DNA of 64,000 nucleotides, from assembly GCA_022495995.1 (NCBI GenBank), contig JAFEMH010001243.1, positions 372,001 to 436,000 of the forward strand, given 5' to 3'. The stretch comes from Adenophora triphylla var. japonica. Taxonomy: Eukaryota; Streptophyta; Magnoliopsida; Asterales; Campanulaceae. Made by a program: the position numbers and the translations under genes. The first letter of the stretch is position 1. Each line of letters opens with the position of its first letter. Of this stretch, positions 20,173 through 32,057 are shown piece by piece. A model generated the notes under the pieces. It was not told the DNA's origin and ran no database searches. It saw nothing but the letters and a program-made list of their open reading frames with translations.

Positions 20173-23100
20173 CTAGAAGTAGTATTTGATGAGGTGAGTG
20201 GCGTGCCAAGGGTGTTTCAACTCTTCACCATCAGGATGAGCAATCATGTAAGTCCCCTCTTTGACAACTCGAGTAACTATGAAGGGGCCTTCCCAGTTAG
20301 GAGATAACTTGTTCTGCTGGGTTCTTCTCCCCGTTGCCTCGATCTTTCTCAACACATAATCTCCCACTTGGAATGACCTTAACTTGACCTTCTTGTCGTG
20401 ATAGCTTTTAGTTCGCTGCTTGTAGTTGACCATTCGGAGGTAGGCTGTTTCTCGCTTCTCGTCGATCAGATCCAGGTCGATCAATCTGTTGGTATCATTT
20501 TGCTCTTGATTGAAGAAAGTCACTCTAGCAGTGGGGAATCGAGCTCGGCGGAGTGCCGTGGCCTCGACCCATAAGTGAGAGCAAAGGGGTTTCCCAGTAG
20601 GCCCCAGTGGTTGTACGAACCGCCCAAAGAGCGAGGGAGTTCGTCCAACCAATTGTTACGTCGACCTACGAGTCCTGTCTTGAGCGAAGATAGAACAAGT
20701 TTATTTGCTGCCTCAGCTTGCCCATTTCCTTGAGGATAGGCGACAGAAGATTGCCAATGCTTGATGCCTACTCGATTCATCTCTGCTTCGAAGGCTCTGG
20801 AGAACTGCAATCCGTTGTCAGATACTATAGCTCGAGGAAAACCAAATCGACACCAAATGAAATCGTGAATGAAGTTGATAGCGTTCTCCTCTGTGATGCG
20901 AGCTAATGGTTTGGCCTCAACCCATTTGGTGAAGTAGTCTATGGCAACGATCACATACTTGCAGTTTCCCCGGGCGGGGGGGAAGGGTCCAATCAAGTCG
21001 ACACCCCACATGTCGAATGGCCAAGCTGCAATTACTGGAGTGCTCGCTCGGTTGTAGGCATGTGAGGTAAGTTGGCAAACCTTTGGCACTGATCACATTG
21101 TTGAACGAAGTTATGAGTATCAGCTCTCATGTGCGGCCAGTAGTACCCCAAAGTGATTAACTTGTCAGCAAGAGTCCTGGCCCCCGGGTGTCCACCACAA
21201 ATCCCACTGTGTACTTCATGTATCAATAGGGCGACTTCTTGAGGGTGGATGCATTTTAGCAACGGGCGGGTGTAGGACCTTCTGAACAGATCGCCTCCTT
21301 GAATGACATACCTTGGAGCTTTCTTTTTGATAGCTCGAGCCTTCTTCTCGTCATCTGGCAGCTCGCCACTTTCTATGTACGCCTTCATTTCCTCGATCCA
21401 ACACTTCTCATAAGCCCAATTTCTTGAGGCGTCCTCTACGCATTGAATTTTTACTCTCTCATAAGCTGGATTTTCAAGAAAAGAGATGGGCTCATCATGT
21501 GGCTCATCTGAGGTAGCTAATTTCGAGAGGAGGTCGGCTAGCTCGTTGTCCTCCCTTCCAATCCTTTGAATCTCCCAGAATTCCAAATCCTTTATCAGCT
21601 CCTTCACCAGGTCGCAGTATTTAATCAACGTGGAGCTAAGTACCTCGTACTCGCCTCTGACTTGGTTAACTATCAGTTGTGAATCACAATAGGCCATGAT
21701 CTTAGTTGCTCCAAAACACTTGGCGTATTCGATGGCTGCTATCAAGGCTTCATATTCAGCCTGGTTGTTGGAAGCATCAAACTTGAACCTTAGTGATTCC
21801 TCGTACTGGCTCGTCCCAGGCATTCTCGGTTCAATTAGCACTATCCCGGCTCCAGCTATTTTTGGTCGCTGATCCATCTGAATAGACCTTCCAACAATCG
21901 TCGGGTAGACTGATGGCGACCTGGGACTCTGGCTCCTTCCCTTTAGCCTTTTCCTTAGGAGCTCGCTGCTCGTTGTCTTCTTTGGTGAACGTAAGCTCGA
22001 CCAAGAAGTCTGCTAGAGCTTGAGCCTTCAGTGCCTTTCGAGGTCGATACTCAATGTCAAATTCAGTAAGGGCAATTGACCAATTGAGCAGTCGACCTGA
22101 ACTCTCCGGTTTGTGCAATATCTTTCTCAAAGGCGCATTAGTAAGAACCACAATTGGGTGAGCCAAGAAATAAGCTCGCAATTTCCTTGAAGCCACGACT
22201 AGAGCATAAGCAACCTTCTCAGCATTATAATATCTGCTCTCCACATCTGACAAGGCCTTGCTGATGTAGTATCTTGGTTTTGAAGCCCTTCCTCTTCTCG
22301 ATCAAGATTGCCGCAACCGACTTGTCCCCCAGAGACAAATACACAAACAAGGTCTCACCGGTGGTCGAGCCTGCCTTTCGGAGTGGAGGAGTAGCAAGGT
22401 ATTCTTTGAGTTGTTGGAACGACGAATGACATTCGGCCGTCCACTCAAAGTTTTTCGTCCCCCTCAATGACTTGAAGAAGGGGAGAGACCTTTCAGCCGA
22501 CTTGGATATAAAGCGACCTAGGGCTGCCACCCTGCCATTGAGTCGTTGCATCTCTTTTATACTTGTAGGCTCCTTCATCTCGAATAGAGCCTTGATCTTT
22601 TCCGGGTTAGCCTCTATACCTCGTTGAGATACCATGAACCCAAGGAACTTTCCAAATAGCCTACACCAAATACACACTTCTTTGGGGTTGAGCTTCATGT
22701 CGTTTGCTCTTAAATTGGCGAACGTTTCCTTTAGGTCGACCACGTGACATCTAGTCTTTTTTTTGATGACCATGTCGTCGACGTAAGCCTCCATGTTTCG
22801 ACCAATTTGAGAAGCAAAGACTTTGTTCACCATTCTTTGATAAGTCGCCCCTGCATTCTTCAATCCAAAGGGCATCATGTTATAGCAGTAAATGCCTCCA
22901 GCTGCTTGAAATGCCGTTTTCACAATGTCATCCTCGTGCATCTTTATCTGGTGGTACCCCGAGTAAGCATCCAGGAAACTGAGAGTAGAGTGGCCAGCAA
23001 TGGAATCGACTAGTTTGTCAATTCTAGGAAGAGGATAGCTGTCCTTCGGGCAAGCAAGATTTAAAGTGGTGAAGTCGACACACATCCGCCATTTGCCATT

Positions 23101-24290
23101 TGATTTCTTCACCATGACCACGTTGGCCAACCACGTTGTATGAGTGGCCTCCTTGATTATCCCTGCACTTAGAAGTTTTTGTACCTCAGTTTTAATAGCC
23201 TCTTCCTTGTCACGAGCAAAACTTCTCAACTTTTGGGGTCTAGGCTTTATGGTCGGGTTAACTTCAAGTCTATGAACTGCGACCTCTTCTTTGATTCCCC
23301 TCATGTATTCTACCCTCCATGCGAAGACATCATTACTCTCCTTAAGTAGCTCGATGATTTCTGCTCGCTCCTCAACCGATATTTGCTTTCCAATCTGAAT
23401 TTTTGGTCGGGGTAGGAAAGGTTGGTAATTGACTCTAGTTCGTCCACGGCTTCTAGCTACGGTCCATCCACTGAATTGTAGAGTCTCAATTATTATCTCT
23501 CTGACCCTTTGCCTTTCCTCAGCTCCCAAATGTGGAGCTTCCTCAGCTATCATATCATCCAACTTGTCTGCAACCTCGCTGGTGGTGGTGGTGGCCCCCG
23601 AGTTATTGTCGAGCTGGAGGCATAGGTTGCCTATGAGGACTTGGTCGACCATAACTACATCTGGATCGACCTCTGTGGTGTTAGAGTGACGTGTCGACTC
23701 AAGCATGACCTCGTCATTTGAGCGATAGGTCGACTCTTCCACATTGGTGATTGTAGACAGCCGAGTAGTTTTGGTGACTGATTGAGACAGCTTTAAATAA
23801 CCATCTGCAGTCTCGATCTCAAGCTCTCTCTTCTTTCTTTCCCGAAGAACATGGTCTAAGTAGGCTCGAGCTGTGCCTTGTACGCAGCCTACTCCAGCAG
23901 GTGTGGGGAACTTGACTCGTTGATGAGGGATCGATGCCACCATTCCAAGAGCGACTCCGTCCAGGAATACCAAGTATGGCAGCGTAGTCACTATTCACAT
24001 CAATCACGATAAATTGTACCTTTGACACAATCCTTTGGGGGTGATGGCCTAGGTCGACGTCGAGCTCTATTTGGCCTTTAGCATCAACTCGATGGTTGGT
24101 GAAGCCCTCCAACCTACCATCATATCTTTCAACCGCTCGTCATTAAGACCCATCTCTTTGAAAGTCTTGTAGAACAAGATATCCTTGCGAGCCCCGTGTC
24201 GACTAAGAGTACGCTCGTCGTACATCCGTCTATGAGACACAGGATGACGAGAACTTTCTCCCTAGCCGCCATATTAGTTGCTAATTCATG
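20173..24290 (-). pseudogene. pol of E3: protease, RT, RNase H, aRNH, integrase
   Basis: Domains run from high to low coordinates. Protease has LVDTG near 24205 and DYAAILGIPGRSR near 23970. RT (23991-22225) has YVDDMVIKK, the catalytic YxDD motif, near 22780. The native RNase H continues at 22253-21960. A second, archaeal-type RNase H begins at WKVYSDGSA near 21885 and continues with AGAGIVL and DNELADLLSKLA (about 21550). Integrase has the HHCC finger (GGHPGARTL ... CDQCQRF, 21200-21080) and core Asp motifs MWGVDLIGPF and IVSDNGLQFS, ending at 20173. Frames change near 22240, 21850, 21055 and 20590, so it is inactive as it stands. Dual RNase H places it in the Tat clade. Confidence 0.9.
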
Positions 24291-24316
24291 AGGGTAGAAA
24301 CTGATCACTTCATCTC

Positions 24317-26290
24317 TTACATCTCTCCTTGGAGGTACATGTGGGGCTTTGTTGAGCTGAAAGATCTTGTGTTTGATGGCCGTATTGCTTGCCTGCTCTG
24401 TAATGACTCCCAGGTTAAGTCTAGGTTGTCTAGGTCCCTGTTGTCCACTGGCTGTTGCTCGCCTCCACCAGCTTGAGGCCTCTTCACATATGCGTCGAGT
24501 CTACCCTGCTCGACCATTCTTTGGATGATCCGCTTCAAACCCAAACAATCCTCTGTGAGATGTCCTGTATCTTTGTGATAATCACAGTACTTACTGTTGT
24601 CCCTTCTGAACTTGTTGCACAGGTTCATTGGGGCGAGGGAGCCAACTCGACGGCATTCATAATTTACATTCGACTCACCGTAAGGGAGTGAAAGCCTCGA
24701 GCACCTTTTACGTAGCTACAGTCCTGTTTTTCCATTTTTATTATTTCCTCCGTTCTTGTTGGAGTCCTTCTTGTCATCAGCGACCTCCACCTTGGGGCTT
24801 TTACCATTCTTCTTCTCTTTCCTTTCCTCAGCAAGAGCGACATTGTACACCTTCTCAAACAACTCCTGTCGAGTTGTTCTTGTCCTGGCTTGTGAGTTCA
24901 TAATCCATGTCCGCGAGGAAATACCGTTTCGGAAGCAATTGATGACTTCCCTATCGGTGAGGTCCTCCTCTATCTTATCAACCATTTCCTTGAACTTGGT
25001 GAAGTAGCTCATCGAGCTTTCATTTTTGGCATGTACCAAGTTGTTGAGGTCAGTGACAGTCACTTTCCGAGCTCCAGCAGTCGAAAAGCGATCTAGGAAC
25101 TTCATCCTGAAGCATGTCCAAGTGGTGATGCTACCGGCGGCTAAACCATTGAACCAAGTTAAGGCTGCCCCAGTGAGTGTGCTTAGGAGAGCTTTGCACA
25201 TATTGTCGTCCTCATTGGCGACAAAACACATTGTGGCTTCCAGATGTGCTATATGACTCCTTGCATTGGTCGACCCCGAATACTTCTCCAGAAGAGGTAA
25301 CCTGAAAGTAGGAGGAGGTCGACTATCTCTGATTTCCTTGGACAAAGGTCGAAGAGCAAAGTCAATTCGTTCGACCTTTCCAATCTCTTTTTTCTTCTCC
25401 TCCTCCCATTGTTCAAACTTCTTTTTCATCAACAACCACTCTCTGGCGTCGGGTCTTTCATCTCTTGCAGGGGGAACAGCATTCGACCTTTGACCTTCGC
25501 TTCTAGGAGGAGTTACCTGCCTACTCCTCCTGTCTCTGTGAGAATGAGTCCTCTCTGATCGAACTGGAGACCTATGCCTGTCATTCCTTATGGGCGACCT
25601 GCGCCTCTCATTCCCGGATGGCGACCTGCGCCTATTATCTCCAAATGGCGACCTGCGCCTTTCCCCCGCTATAGGCGACACCGTGCCCATTCTGTCTCTG
25701 TGAGACCACGATCTCTCGCGTCCGTCTTTGGGAAACTTGCACTGTTCTGTTGGGCATTAGCGCGTCCTCAAATCGGGCGAGCCTCCTGCTCCCTATTTAC
25801 AGTGAGGCTAGCCCTTAGGTCGTTACTTGGCACATGAACGATCGGAGGAGCTCGTTGAACTATCCTGTTTTCACCATTCGCCCCACACCCTCATTTGGCC
25901 TAACACTCCTGGCCTGTTGCCTATCAGAGACCTGGGTGGGAGCCACCCTTTCTGAGCGTACGTCGGCCTGCTCTGCCTCCTCTATGGCTATCAGATCAGC
26001 CAAAATTTGGGCTCGCTCCAACATCATTTCCTTCTTGCTCATGGGATTGGTTGAGGGACACCCCTGTTTCCCATGTTCACCGCCCCCATTGGGCGTTTTG
26101 GAGGAGGTGGAACTCCTTGTCCCTCCATATTTCTTTTTCCTCTCCTTGTATCAGGCAATCCTCTGCCATCAACAATACTAGTAGAGCGCATTGCTCTACC
26201 GTGAGGGCGATTTGGTGGGGGAGGAGGCAAATCCATGTTTTCAGTATTGACATTGAAATTTCCAGCATTCGTATTGGTGTTGTTGTTCAC
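24317..26290 (-). pseudogene. gag of E3 (Tat/Retand type)
   Basis: The Gag polyprotein starts near 26290 (Asn/Thr-rich, then PPPPP). It shifts frame near 26040 and again before 25690. The 25690-24716 frame has an Arg/Ser repeat region followed by the capsid core (GAALTWFNGLAAGSITTW near 25130; CFRNGISSRTW near 24920) and a Lys/Asn-rich tail. After another frame change the piece at 24628-24317 has YCDYHKDTGHLTEDC followed by LKRIIQRMVEQGRLD, the Tat-type knuckle. Spacing to pol is short, as expected for one polyprotein. Confidence 0.85.
25565..25690 (-). repeat. 33-bp coding repeat, RRSP motif in E3 gag
   Basis: On the plus strand GGCGACCTGCGCCT recurs three to four times at about 33-bp spacing. 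It encodes RRRSPxGN-like units (RRSPF, RRSPS, RRSPI, RHSPV), an RS-like basic N-terminal region of Gag. Confidence 0.8.
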
Positions 26291-26383
26291 TTCAATGAAT
26301 TCTTGTAAGCATCTTCCACATGCCCGTGCAGGGTTACCATGATTGTAGGTTGATGGAAATTTTCGAGGTCAAGCTAAAGCACG

Positions 26384-26401
26384 ATTCCGGCAATGGAACC
26401 A
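26384..26401 (-). other. Candidate PBS of E3, tRNA-Glu-like
   Basis: The element strand reads TGGTTCCATTGCCGGAAT just after the 5' LTR. It resembles the complement of a plant tRNA-Glu 3' end (TGGTTCCGTTGCCGGGAC from memory) with a few mismatches. Position fits; tRNA identity is uncertain. Confidence 0.5.
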
Positions 26402-26427
26402 AAGCGATCTTTGCGGGAATTGTGCTT

Positions 26428-26686
26428 ATCAATCTTCCTCCACGTGGCGGGGCAGATCACACGACTCCTTGACCTGAAATCAGAACCCACGACTAGCCGG
26501 ATGTGTCTCCGGCGAAGACCCTCGGGCGTGAGAGTAAGAACACAGTTGTATAAAGCTATCAATCTTCCTCCACGTGGCAGGATGAATCACCTGACTCCTT
26601 GACCTGAAATCAGAACCCACGACTAGCCGGATGTGTCTCCGGCGAAGACCCTCGGGCGTGAGAGTAAGAACACAGTTGTATAAAGC
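26428..26686. repeat. 130-bp tandem duplication in the E3 LTR
   Basis: Copy 1 (26428-26556) and copy 2 (26557-26686) both begin ATCAATCTTCCTCCACGTGG and end CACAGTTGTATAAAGCT. They differ at a handful of bases near GGGGCAGATCACACG versus AGGATGAATCACCTG. Each holds a CCACGTGG G-box-like core. Confidence 0.9.
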
Positions 26687-26758
26687 TCAAAATGTATTGA
26701 ATAACTAGATTCCAATAGCAAAATGGCAGTTACCTTTGCACTGTTGGTAGTGATGAGG

Positions 26759-26766
26759 TATTTATA
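26759..26766 (-). promoter_or_regulatory. TATA box of the E3 LTR
   Basis: The minus strand reads ACTATAAATACC at the expected U3/R position, about 430 bp from the LTR start. Confidence 0.5.
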
Positions 26767-27195
26767 GTTGATGTAGGTGATTTAATGACATGGCTACATG
26801 AGCTCCGAGATTGTAGGAACAGTTACATGTGGTGTGAACGTGTCCTGTAATGGTCCCTGATTTGTAGGGAAGCAGTTATGGTAAGACTTGTCTCACGTGC
26901 GTCTATATCAGTTAACTCGACGTTTGCTATTTAGGTTGAGGTCGCCATTTGTGGAATGATCGACCTGACTGGCGGGTAGAGCATGGTTCGTACCCGAATT
27001 ATAAGACGGGTCATGAGGTCGGACTAAGTTAAGTCGGGACCTGATAGGTCGGACCATGGACTTAGTCGACTGATATTTGAGATGGGCCTTGGGCCTTGTT
27101 CTGATTGGATCAGTCTCATTGAGTATACGGGAGCCAATGCTATCTGTGATTGGGCTTTACTTGCTTGGTCCAACTCGACACTTTTGGTATGTTCA

Positions 27196-27337
27196 AAACC
27201 TGTTGTTACTTTTTACATTAACTAAATCAAATTGTTCACACACAAATCTTTGTGGTTCGACCCTTACTTTTGTATATTGCTACTTTGGTAACTTGTACAC
27301 TTGCAAGGAATTTTTACCACGAGGATTTTATCCATCA
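27196..27337 (+). repeat. End of the E6 5' LTR
   Basis: The phrase TTTGTGGTTCGACCCTTACT and the ending ATCCATCA just before the PBS are typical of Athila U5. The upstream part of the LTR was displaced by E3. Confidence 0.65.
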
Positions 27338-27343
27338 TGTTTT

Positions 27344-27361
27344 TGGCGTCGTTGCCGGGGA
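27344..27361 (+). other. PBS of E6, tRNA-Asp
   Basis: TGGCGTCGTTGCCGGGGA differs at one base from the canonical TGGCGCCGTTGCCGGGGA that complements plant tRNA-Asp, the usual Athila primer. Confidence 0.9.
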
Positions 27362-27578
27362 TTTGTTGTGATTTGAACAAATTCATTTAGTCGGTGTATG
27401 CTTGGTCGGCGTTCTTTGAATCCTACCTTGGAGCCAATTGAACGACGACATTGATATGTTAGGTCGGCGTTTGAAAAAACTTAAATTAAAAGATGGCAAT
27501 CCCCTCGAAAGTGACCTGAATCCTTCTATCTGGGTAGAAGAGGAAAAAGCAGCGATGGCAATCCCACCGGCTTAAACT

Positions 27579-28924
27579 ATGCAGGATTTTTGTCGTCCTA
27601 AAGTCAATGCCTCCATATCTTGTATTGTGTCAACGAAGGAGGCAAAGAACTTTGAAGCCAATGGTCAATATTTTAATATGTTGCCCATTAATCAAGGCCT
27701 ACCGGCCGAAGACCCTTTGACTTTCTTGCGTGAGTATATGATGATGGTATCTCACTTTCGGGCAAAATAGGTGTAACCGATGAGCAAATAAGATTAAAGT
27801 GCTTCCCCTACACTCTGAAAGGGGCGGCCAAGACATGGTTTATGATGTTAACACCTAGAAGCATAAGCACATGGGATCAATTGCACGATGTGTTTTTACA
27901 AAAATATTATCCCCATCCCACGTTAGCTAATATGAGCCAAAAGATTATTGGATTTGCCGAAGAAGTAGGTGAGCCTTTTCATGAGGCTTGGGACCGATTT
28001 AAAATGATGTTAGTGCAATGTCCCCATCACAATTTTTCCTTACCATTGTTAAATCAAACTTTTAATAACGGCTTGAATCATGTTAGTCAAGCCATGGTTG
28101 ATAATGCGGCGGGGGGCACACTAGGAGCCAAAACTCCCCAAGAGACTCATGCTTTATTTGAGATGTTGGGTGCTAATACCCAACAAAAGATTACAAGGGG
28201 TAAGGCTCAGGAAATGCATGAGTTAGAGGCTAATGATAATTTGGCCAAACAAGTATCTCAATTAATTGCTATGTTTAATTCTAAAGGCACCTCTCTTGGT
28301 GCTAATGTTGTGTAAGATGCTTGTTCTATTTGTGGTCTCCATACTCATGCTACTAACTTTTGTCCTAGTGGTGCGTAGTTTATTTCTAATGTTGAGCAGG
28401 TACATGCACTCAATGGATACAACCCAAGGCCTCCACAAAATAATCCATATAGCAACACTTACAATTCGGGATGGAGGAATCACCCTAATTTTTCATGGGG
28501 AGGAAACCAAGGTAATCAAAACAAACCCCTACATACTCCACCACCCCAAGGGCAATTGGAGACTAGGAAAGAGCCTTGGGAAGAAGTATAAGAAAGAATG
28601 AGGTTGGAGAAACAACAAGATGCAAGGCAACAAAGTGTCGCCATTAAGAAGCTTGAAACTCAAATAGGGAAAATTGCTGAAGCCCTTCAAAGTCACAAGC
28701 CCGGAACGTTTTCGAGCCATGGACATCAAGCAATGACCATATCCACACTACGGAATGGCAAAGTGGTAAGTCAAGAGGTTTGTTCTCCTTCATCTTCTTC
28801 TCCTCCTCCTCCTATTTATAAAGAAGATGCTGATAAGAGTACATGTGGATTAGGGAAAAAATCCAAAGACACTTATATACCCCCAAGCCATATGTACCAC
28901 GGGTGCCCTTTCCCAGTCGATTGA
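27579..28924 (+). pseudogene. Athila-type gag of E6
   Basis: The opening ATG at 27579 follows an earlier in-frame stop. Segments include a capsid core with MMLTPRSISTWDQLHDVFLQ (from 27842) and FHEAWDRFKMMLVQCPHH near 27976, the Athila hallmark AAGGTLGAKTPQETHALFE near 28108, and a knuckle CSICGLHTHATNFC near 28320. A Asn/Pro-rich linker ending WRNHPNFSWGG follows, then a coiled segment (LETQIGKIAEAL). Stops at 27768, 28313 and 28376 and frame changes break it. Normal Athila Gag has the same order. Confidence 0.85.
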
Positions 28925-29086
28925 TGAGACATAAGTTAGAGCATCAAATGAAAGAATTGATGGAGATGTTCTCCTAAGTTAGCATAAATCTCCCACTACT
29001 TAATGTGATTAAAAATATTCCGGCCTATGCAAAAATTTTCAAAGACTTAAAACTCTAAAAAGCATAGGTATGGAAATAATGAGATA

Positions 29087-29620
29087 TTGATCATGGGAGA
29101 GAGTGCTAGTGCTATAGTCCGACTGGACCTCCCACCTAAACTAAAAGACCCCGGAAGCTTCACAATTTCTATTACTATTGGGGATTCTAGTGAGGTGAAG
29201 ACGATGTTAAACCTTGGTGCTAGCATTAATTTGTTACCACTCTCCATATACTTAAAATTGGGCTTGTCCGAGTTAAAGCCCACCACAATAACCCTCTGTT
29301 TAGCGGACCGTTCTACTAGGAGACCGATGGGCATTGTGGAGGATGTACTAGTTCAAGTGGGGACCTTGATAGTCCCTGTTGACTTTGTGGTTATGGATAT
29401 GGTTAATGGAGGAAGTACGTGTAGAGAGCCTCCTATTTTGCTAGGACATCCCTTCATGGAAACAACTAACAAAATAATAAATGTGGAGAATAGGAAATTG
29501 TCCATGATGGTAGCGGATGAGAAGATAGAAATTTCGATTAATGATATGATGAAACACCACATGGACGATGATGGGGAAGATTGTAAGTCCTTAGAGGACA
29601 TAGAGGAGAATGGGGGCTAA
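29087..29620 (+). pseudogene. Athila-type aspartic protease of E6, active-site Asp lost
   Basis: The 177-codon open frame carries LPPKLKDPGSFTISITIG, then LGASINLLPLSIYLKLGL, LADRSTRRPMGIVEDVLV and ILLGHPFMETTNKII, the order of the Athila protease. The catalytic Asp of DLGAS is Asn here (AAC at 29210-29212), one G-to-A change from GAC. The frame is otherwise intact, but the enzyme should be inactive. It ends with an acidic tail and a stop; pol does not follow. Confidence 0.85.
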
Positions 29621-30063
29621 AGTGGATAAGAGTGACGGTGAGAATTCTAGGGATAAAGCGGATGTTCATGATATGGCTAGTAACAACAAGGTCGACAAAC
29701 ACTCTTTGAGTGACGGATCGTATCACCCCCTAGACCGACTCCATAAGGAGTTGGTGTCAAAAGTAAAATAATTTTTTCCTCTAAAAGCTGAAAGTAATAA
29801 TTCATGTGCTGAAATTGAGGAATGTTATTGTCTTGATATATATGATTATTTTATTGCTAATATTGATGATCAAGATAGCTCCTCTCATAATTATGTTAAG
29901 AAAGATGAGGTGCTTGATGTCCTTTAAACCAAGGCACCAAATGAGTTTGGGGGAGAGGCCCCCGAAGAAAAAGAAAAAGAAGGCCAAGAAGAAGGCCACT
30001 AAAATCCCTTGGGATCCACCCGAGCTAATCAAAAATGGTACATACATGTGGAAAGCGGTGGAC
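29621..30063 (+). other. Short tail after the E6 protease
   Basis: Two or three short frames end in a Lys-rich run (PPKKKKKKAKKKATK, about 29958-30002). No RT motif is present. The tail is cut by E2 at GTTTG (30064-30068). Confidence 0.5.
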
Positions 30064-30434
30064 GTTTGTGAATGTGCGCTCGCCGAAAAATTAATATTTC
30101 GAAAATGGGAGTCGCCACGCCGTTTTAAAGAAAACATTGAAAACCTTTTTGAAAAGAGAATTTGGGTTCGGGGTCAGATTACGTGTTGGGAAGAACCGAG
30201 AGTTCACCTAACACGCCTCGTAAAACGAGTCTTTCAATGTTCAACATCCAAAATATCCAAACGTGTGTGCAAATTGTGTGAGACGAAAATATGTGATAAA
30301 TGCATATTAATGCTTTGTTTTATTGATCAACTGAGGGAAGATACATCTTGTGAACCATTTGATAAGGGAGGCCACATCCCAATTACATTCTTTGAGAACA
30401 AAGTTACAATTGGAAAATGACTTTTGCAGAAGGG

Positions 30435-30493
30435 CAACTTGTGTCGCGTGACACAGGATCTGCTTTGCAGGTTGTGTCGCGTGACACAAGTTG
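30435..30493. repeat. Paired inverted repeats in the E2 3' LTR
   Basis: Two copies of TGTGTCGCGTGACACA (6-bp arms, 4-bp centre) stand 31 bases apart, and the outer arms CAACTTGTGTC and GACACAAGTTG also pair. The same set is at 38561-38619 in the other LTR. Confidence 0.85.
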
Positions 30494-31120
30494 TCATATG
30501 CAGAAGCCTTACAAAATTAAGCACAGAATGAGCTGAGATCGATCCAAATATAATTACATCACCAATTTAGCTCAGCCAGCACATGAATCACCCTCAGATC
30601 GATAAAGGGAGTGTGGATATGGGGAGATCCACACTCCCTTGATGAACAAGCCAAAAATTACATTCAAATCACATCATAAGCATGAATAATACCAAGCACA
30701 GCAACTTAAACAGAGAGATGGCGATTGCCACTTGATAATTAAAGCAGATGGAGCTTAATTATCAAGTGGATGAATAGAAATTGAAATGAAATATGCAAAG
30801 TAGCAAATATGAGAGAGAAAGAGTAAAGGAATTCGTTACCCTTATAATCCTCAACCTCTACACTGAGCTAGGTGTAGAGACCTTCAATTCAGCTGCTTGA
30901 ATGTGGATTTGAGCACAGATGGAGTGCTGATCTTCAGATCTTCAATGGTATGTGGAGTATGAAGGTAGATGGGTGAATTGGATGAGAGAGAGGGATTGAA
31001 TTGAGAGGATTGGTGTTTGTTTGTGTGGAAGGAAGAGAGAGAGACAAGTTTCTGGGGGAATTTTGGCAGGGTGACAGTAGGGAGTGAAAAATGGATCCAG
31101 ATATGAGTGGGGTAGGGTCT

Positions 31121-31130
31121 TATTTATAGG
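31121..31130 (-). promoter_or_regulatory. TATA box in the E2 3' LTR
   Basis: The minus strand reads CCTATAAATA; the same box is at 39249-39258 in the 5' LTR, about 335 bp from the LTR start in both. Confidence 0.6.
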
Positions 31131-31650
31131 CTGCTAATGATGGGTGAGTTGTGTCGCACGACTTTCTGCTTCCATTTTCCATGACTCGAGATGTCGCACG
31201 ACTAAGCAAGCTAATAACCGTTTCTGGTGCCAAAACCTGGTTCTGGAACATTCCAAGCTAATTCCCAATAGGTCCAAACTGAATAATACCTTATAGGTCC
31301 TTTTGCCTGAGAAAAATACTTAAAATTACTTCCTTCGCAAGAAACTTATAAAAAGTTTTCGAAAGTCTCGGAATGGATCGGGAATTTACCAAAACGCCCC
31401 TAATGCAATTTTATCATATTAAAATGCACCTATAAAGGGTCGCAAATTGGATTGGCGTACTCACAGAGCCCCTCTGCCACATCACTTATGGAAGAAGTGA
31501 GGTTGTCGACAAGAAGGACCCAATCCCAATGAGCGGCTGGGGATATGGTGGATGGTGAAAAAATGATTGATGAGATTGGATGGCTGGACCTTTTGAGAAA
31601 GGATTCCTATGTATCCTAGGTGGGAATCATGCCGGTCGTAGTTCGAAGAT

Positions 31651-31847
31651 TGACTGTTAGGGGAGTCACCCAAAGATTTGACTGTTCGGGGAGTCACCCA
31701 AAGATTTGACTATTCGGGGAGTCACCCAAAGATTTCACTGTTCGGGGAATCACCCAAAGATTTGAATGTCCGGGGAGTCACCCAAATATTTGACTTTTCG
31801 GGGAGTCACCCAGAGATTTGACTGTCCGGGGAGTCACCTAAAGATTT
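31651..31847. repeat. 28-bp minisatellite in the E2 3' region
   Basis: Seven units of TTCGGGGAGTCACCCAAAGA plus TTTGACTG recur at exact 28-bp spacing with few changes. Confidence 0.95.
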
Positions 31848-32057
31848 GCTGGTGCGTTTAGATAAGTAATTGACTGAGATATGCTTTCATACCTGTGTTG
31901 TGCTTACCTGTAGCTGCCGAAAGGACTGAGGCTGTGGCTGATGATGATGAAGAATTGTTGGTTTACCGTGCAAGGGACGGTCTTTGTTGATGATTTTTCG
32001 TCCACTCATGGGGACTTTGATGAAGACGTGCCGGTGCATACAGGCTTTGATGAAGGT

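Larger units (their letters stand above)
15391..27195 (-). mobile_element. E3: Tat/Retand-type LTR retrotransposon
   Basis: On the minus strand: 5' LTR (27195 to about 26412), PBS-like site (26401-26384), gag, protease, RT, RNase H, a second RNase H, integrase, tandem repeats, an antisense gene (15901-19228, + strand), PPT and the first 25 bases of the 3' LTR. The two LTR starts match: CAACTCGACACTTTTGGTAT precedes GTTCA at 15391-15415 and 27171-27195. Dual RNase H and an antisense extra ORF are marks of the Tat lineage. The element is disrupted by frameshifts and by E5, and sits in the 5' LTR of Athila-like E6. Confidence 0.9.
26412..27195 (-). repeat. 5' LTR of E3
   Basis: About 784 bp; the outer end at 27195 is fixed by the copy at 15415, the inner end is approximate. 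A TATA box lies at 26759-26766 (minus strand). Downstream of it lies a 130-bp tandem duplication. Confidence 0.75.
30069..31465 (-). repeat. 3' LTR of E2
   Basis: 1397 bp, element-strand start TGTGAG (31465), end ATTCA (30069). A TATA box CCTATAAATA is at 31121-31130. It contains inverted repeats TGTGTCGCGTGACACA at 30435-30493 and GTCGCACGAC words near 31151 and 31193. The outer end is followed in the element interior by the purine-rich GCAGAGGGGCTC as candidate PPT. Confidence 0.95.

Noticed and set aside
29806..30420. 204-residue plus-strand ORF with a Lys-rich stretch
   Set aside because: It crosses the E6/E2 border at 30068/30069 and so is a chance fusion of two elements.
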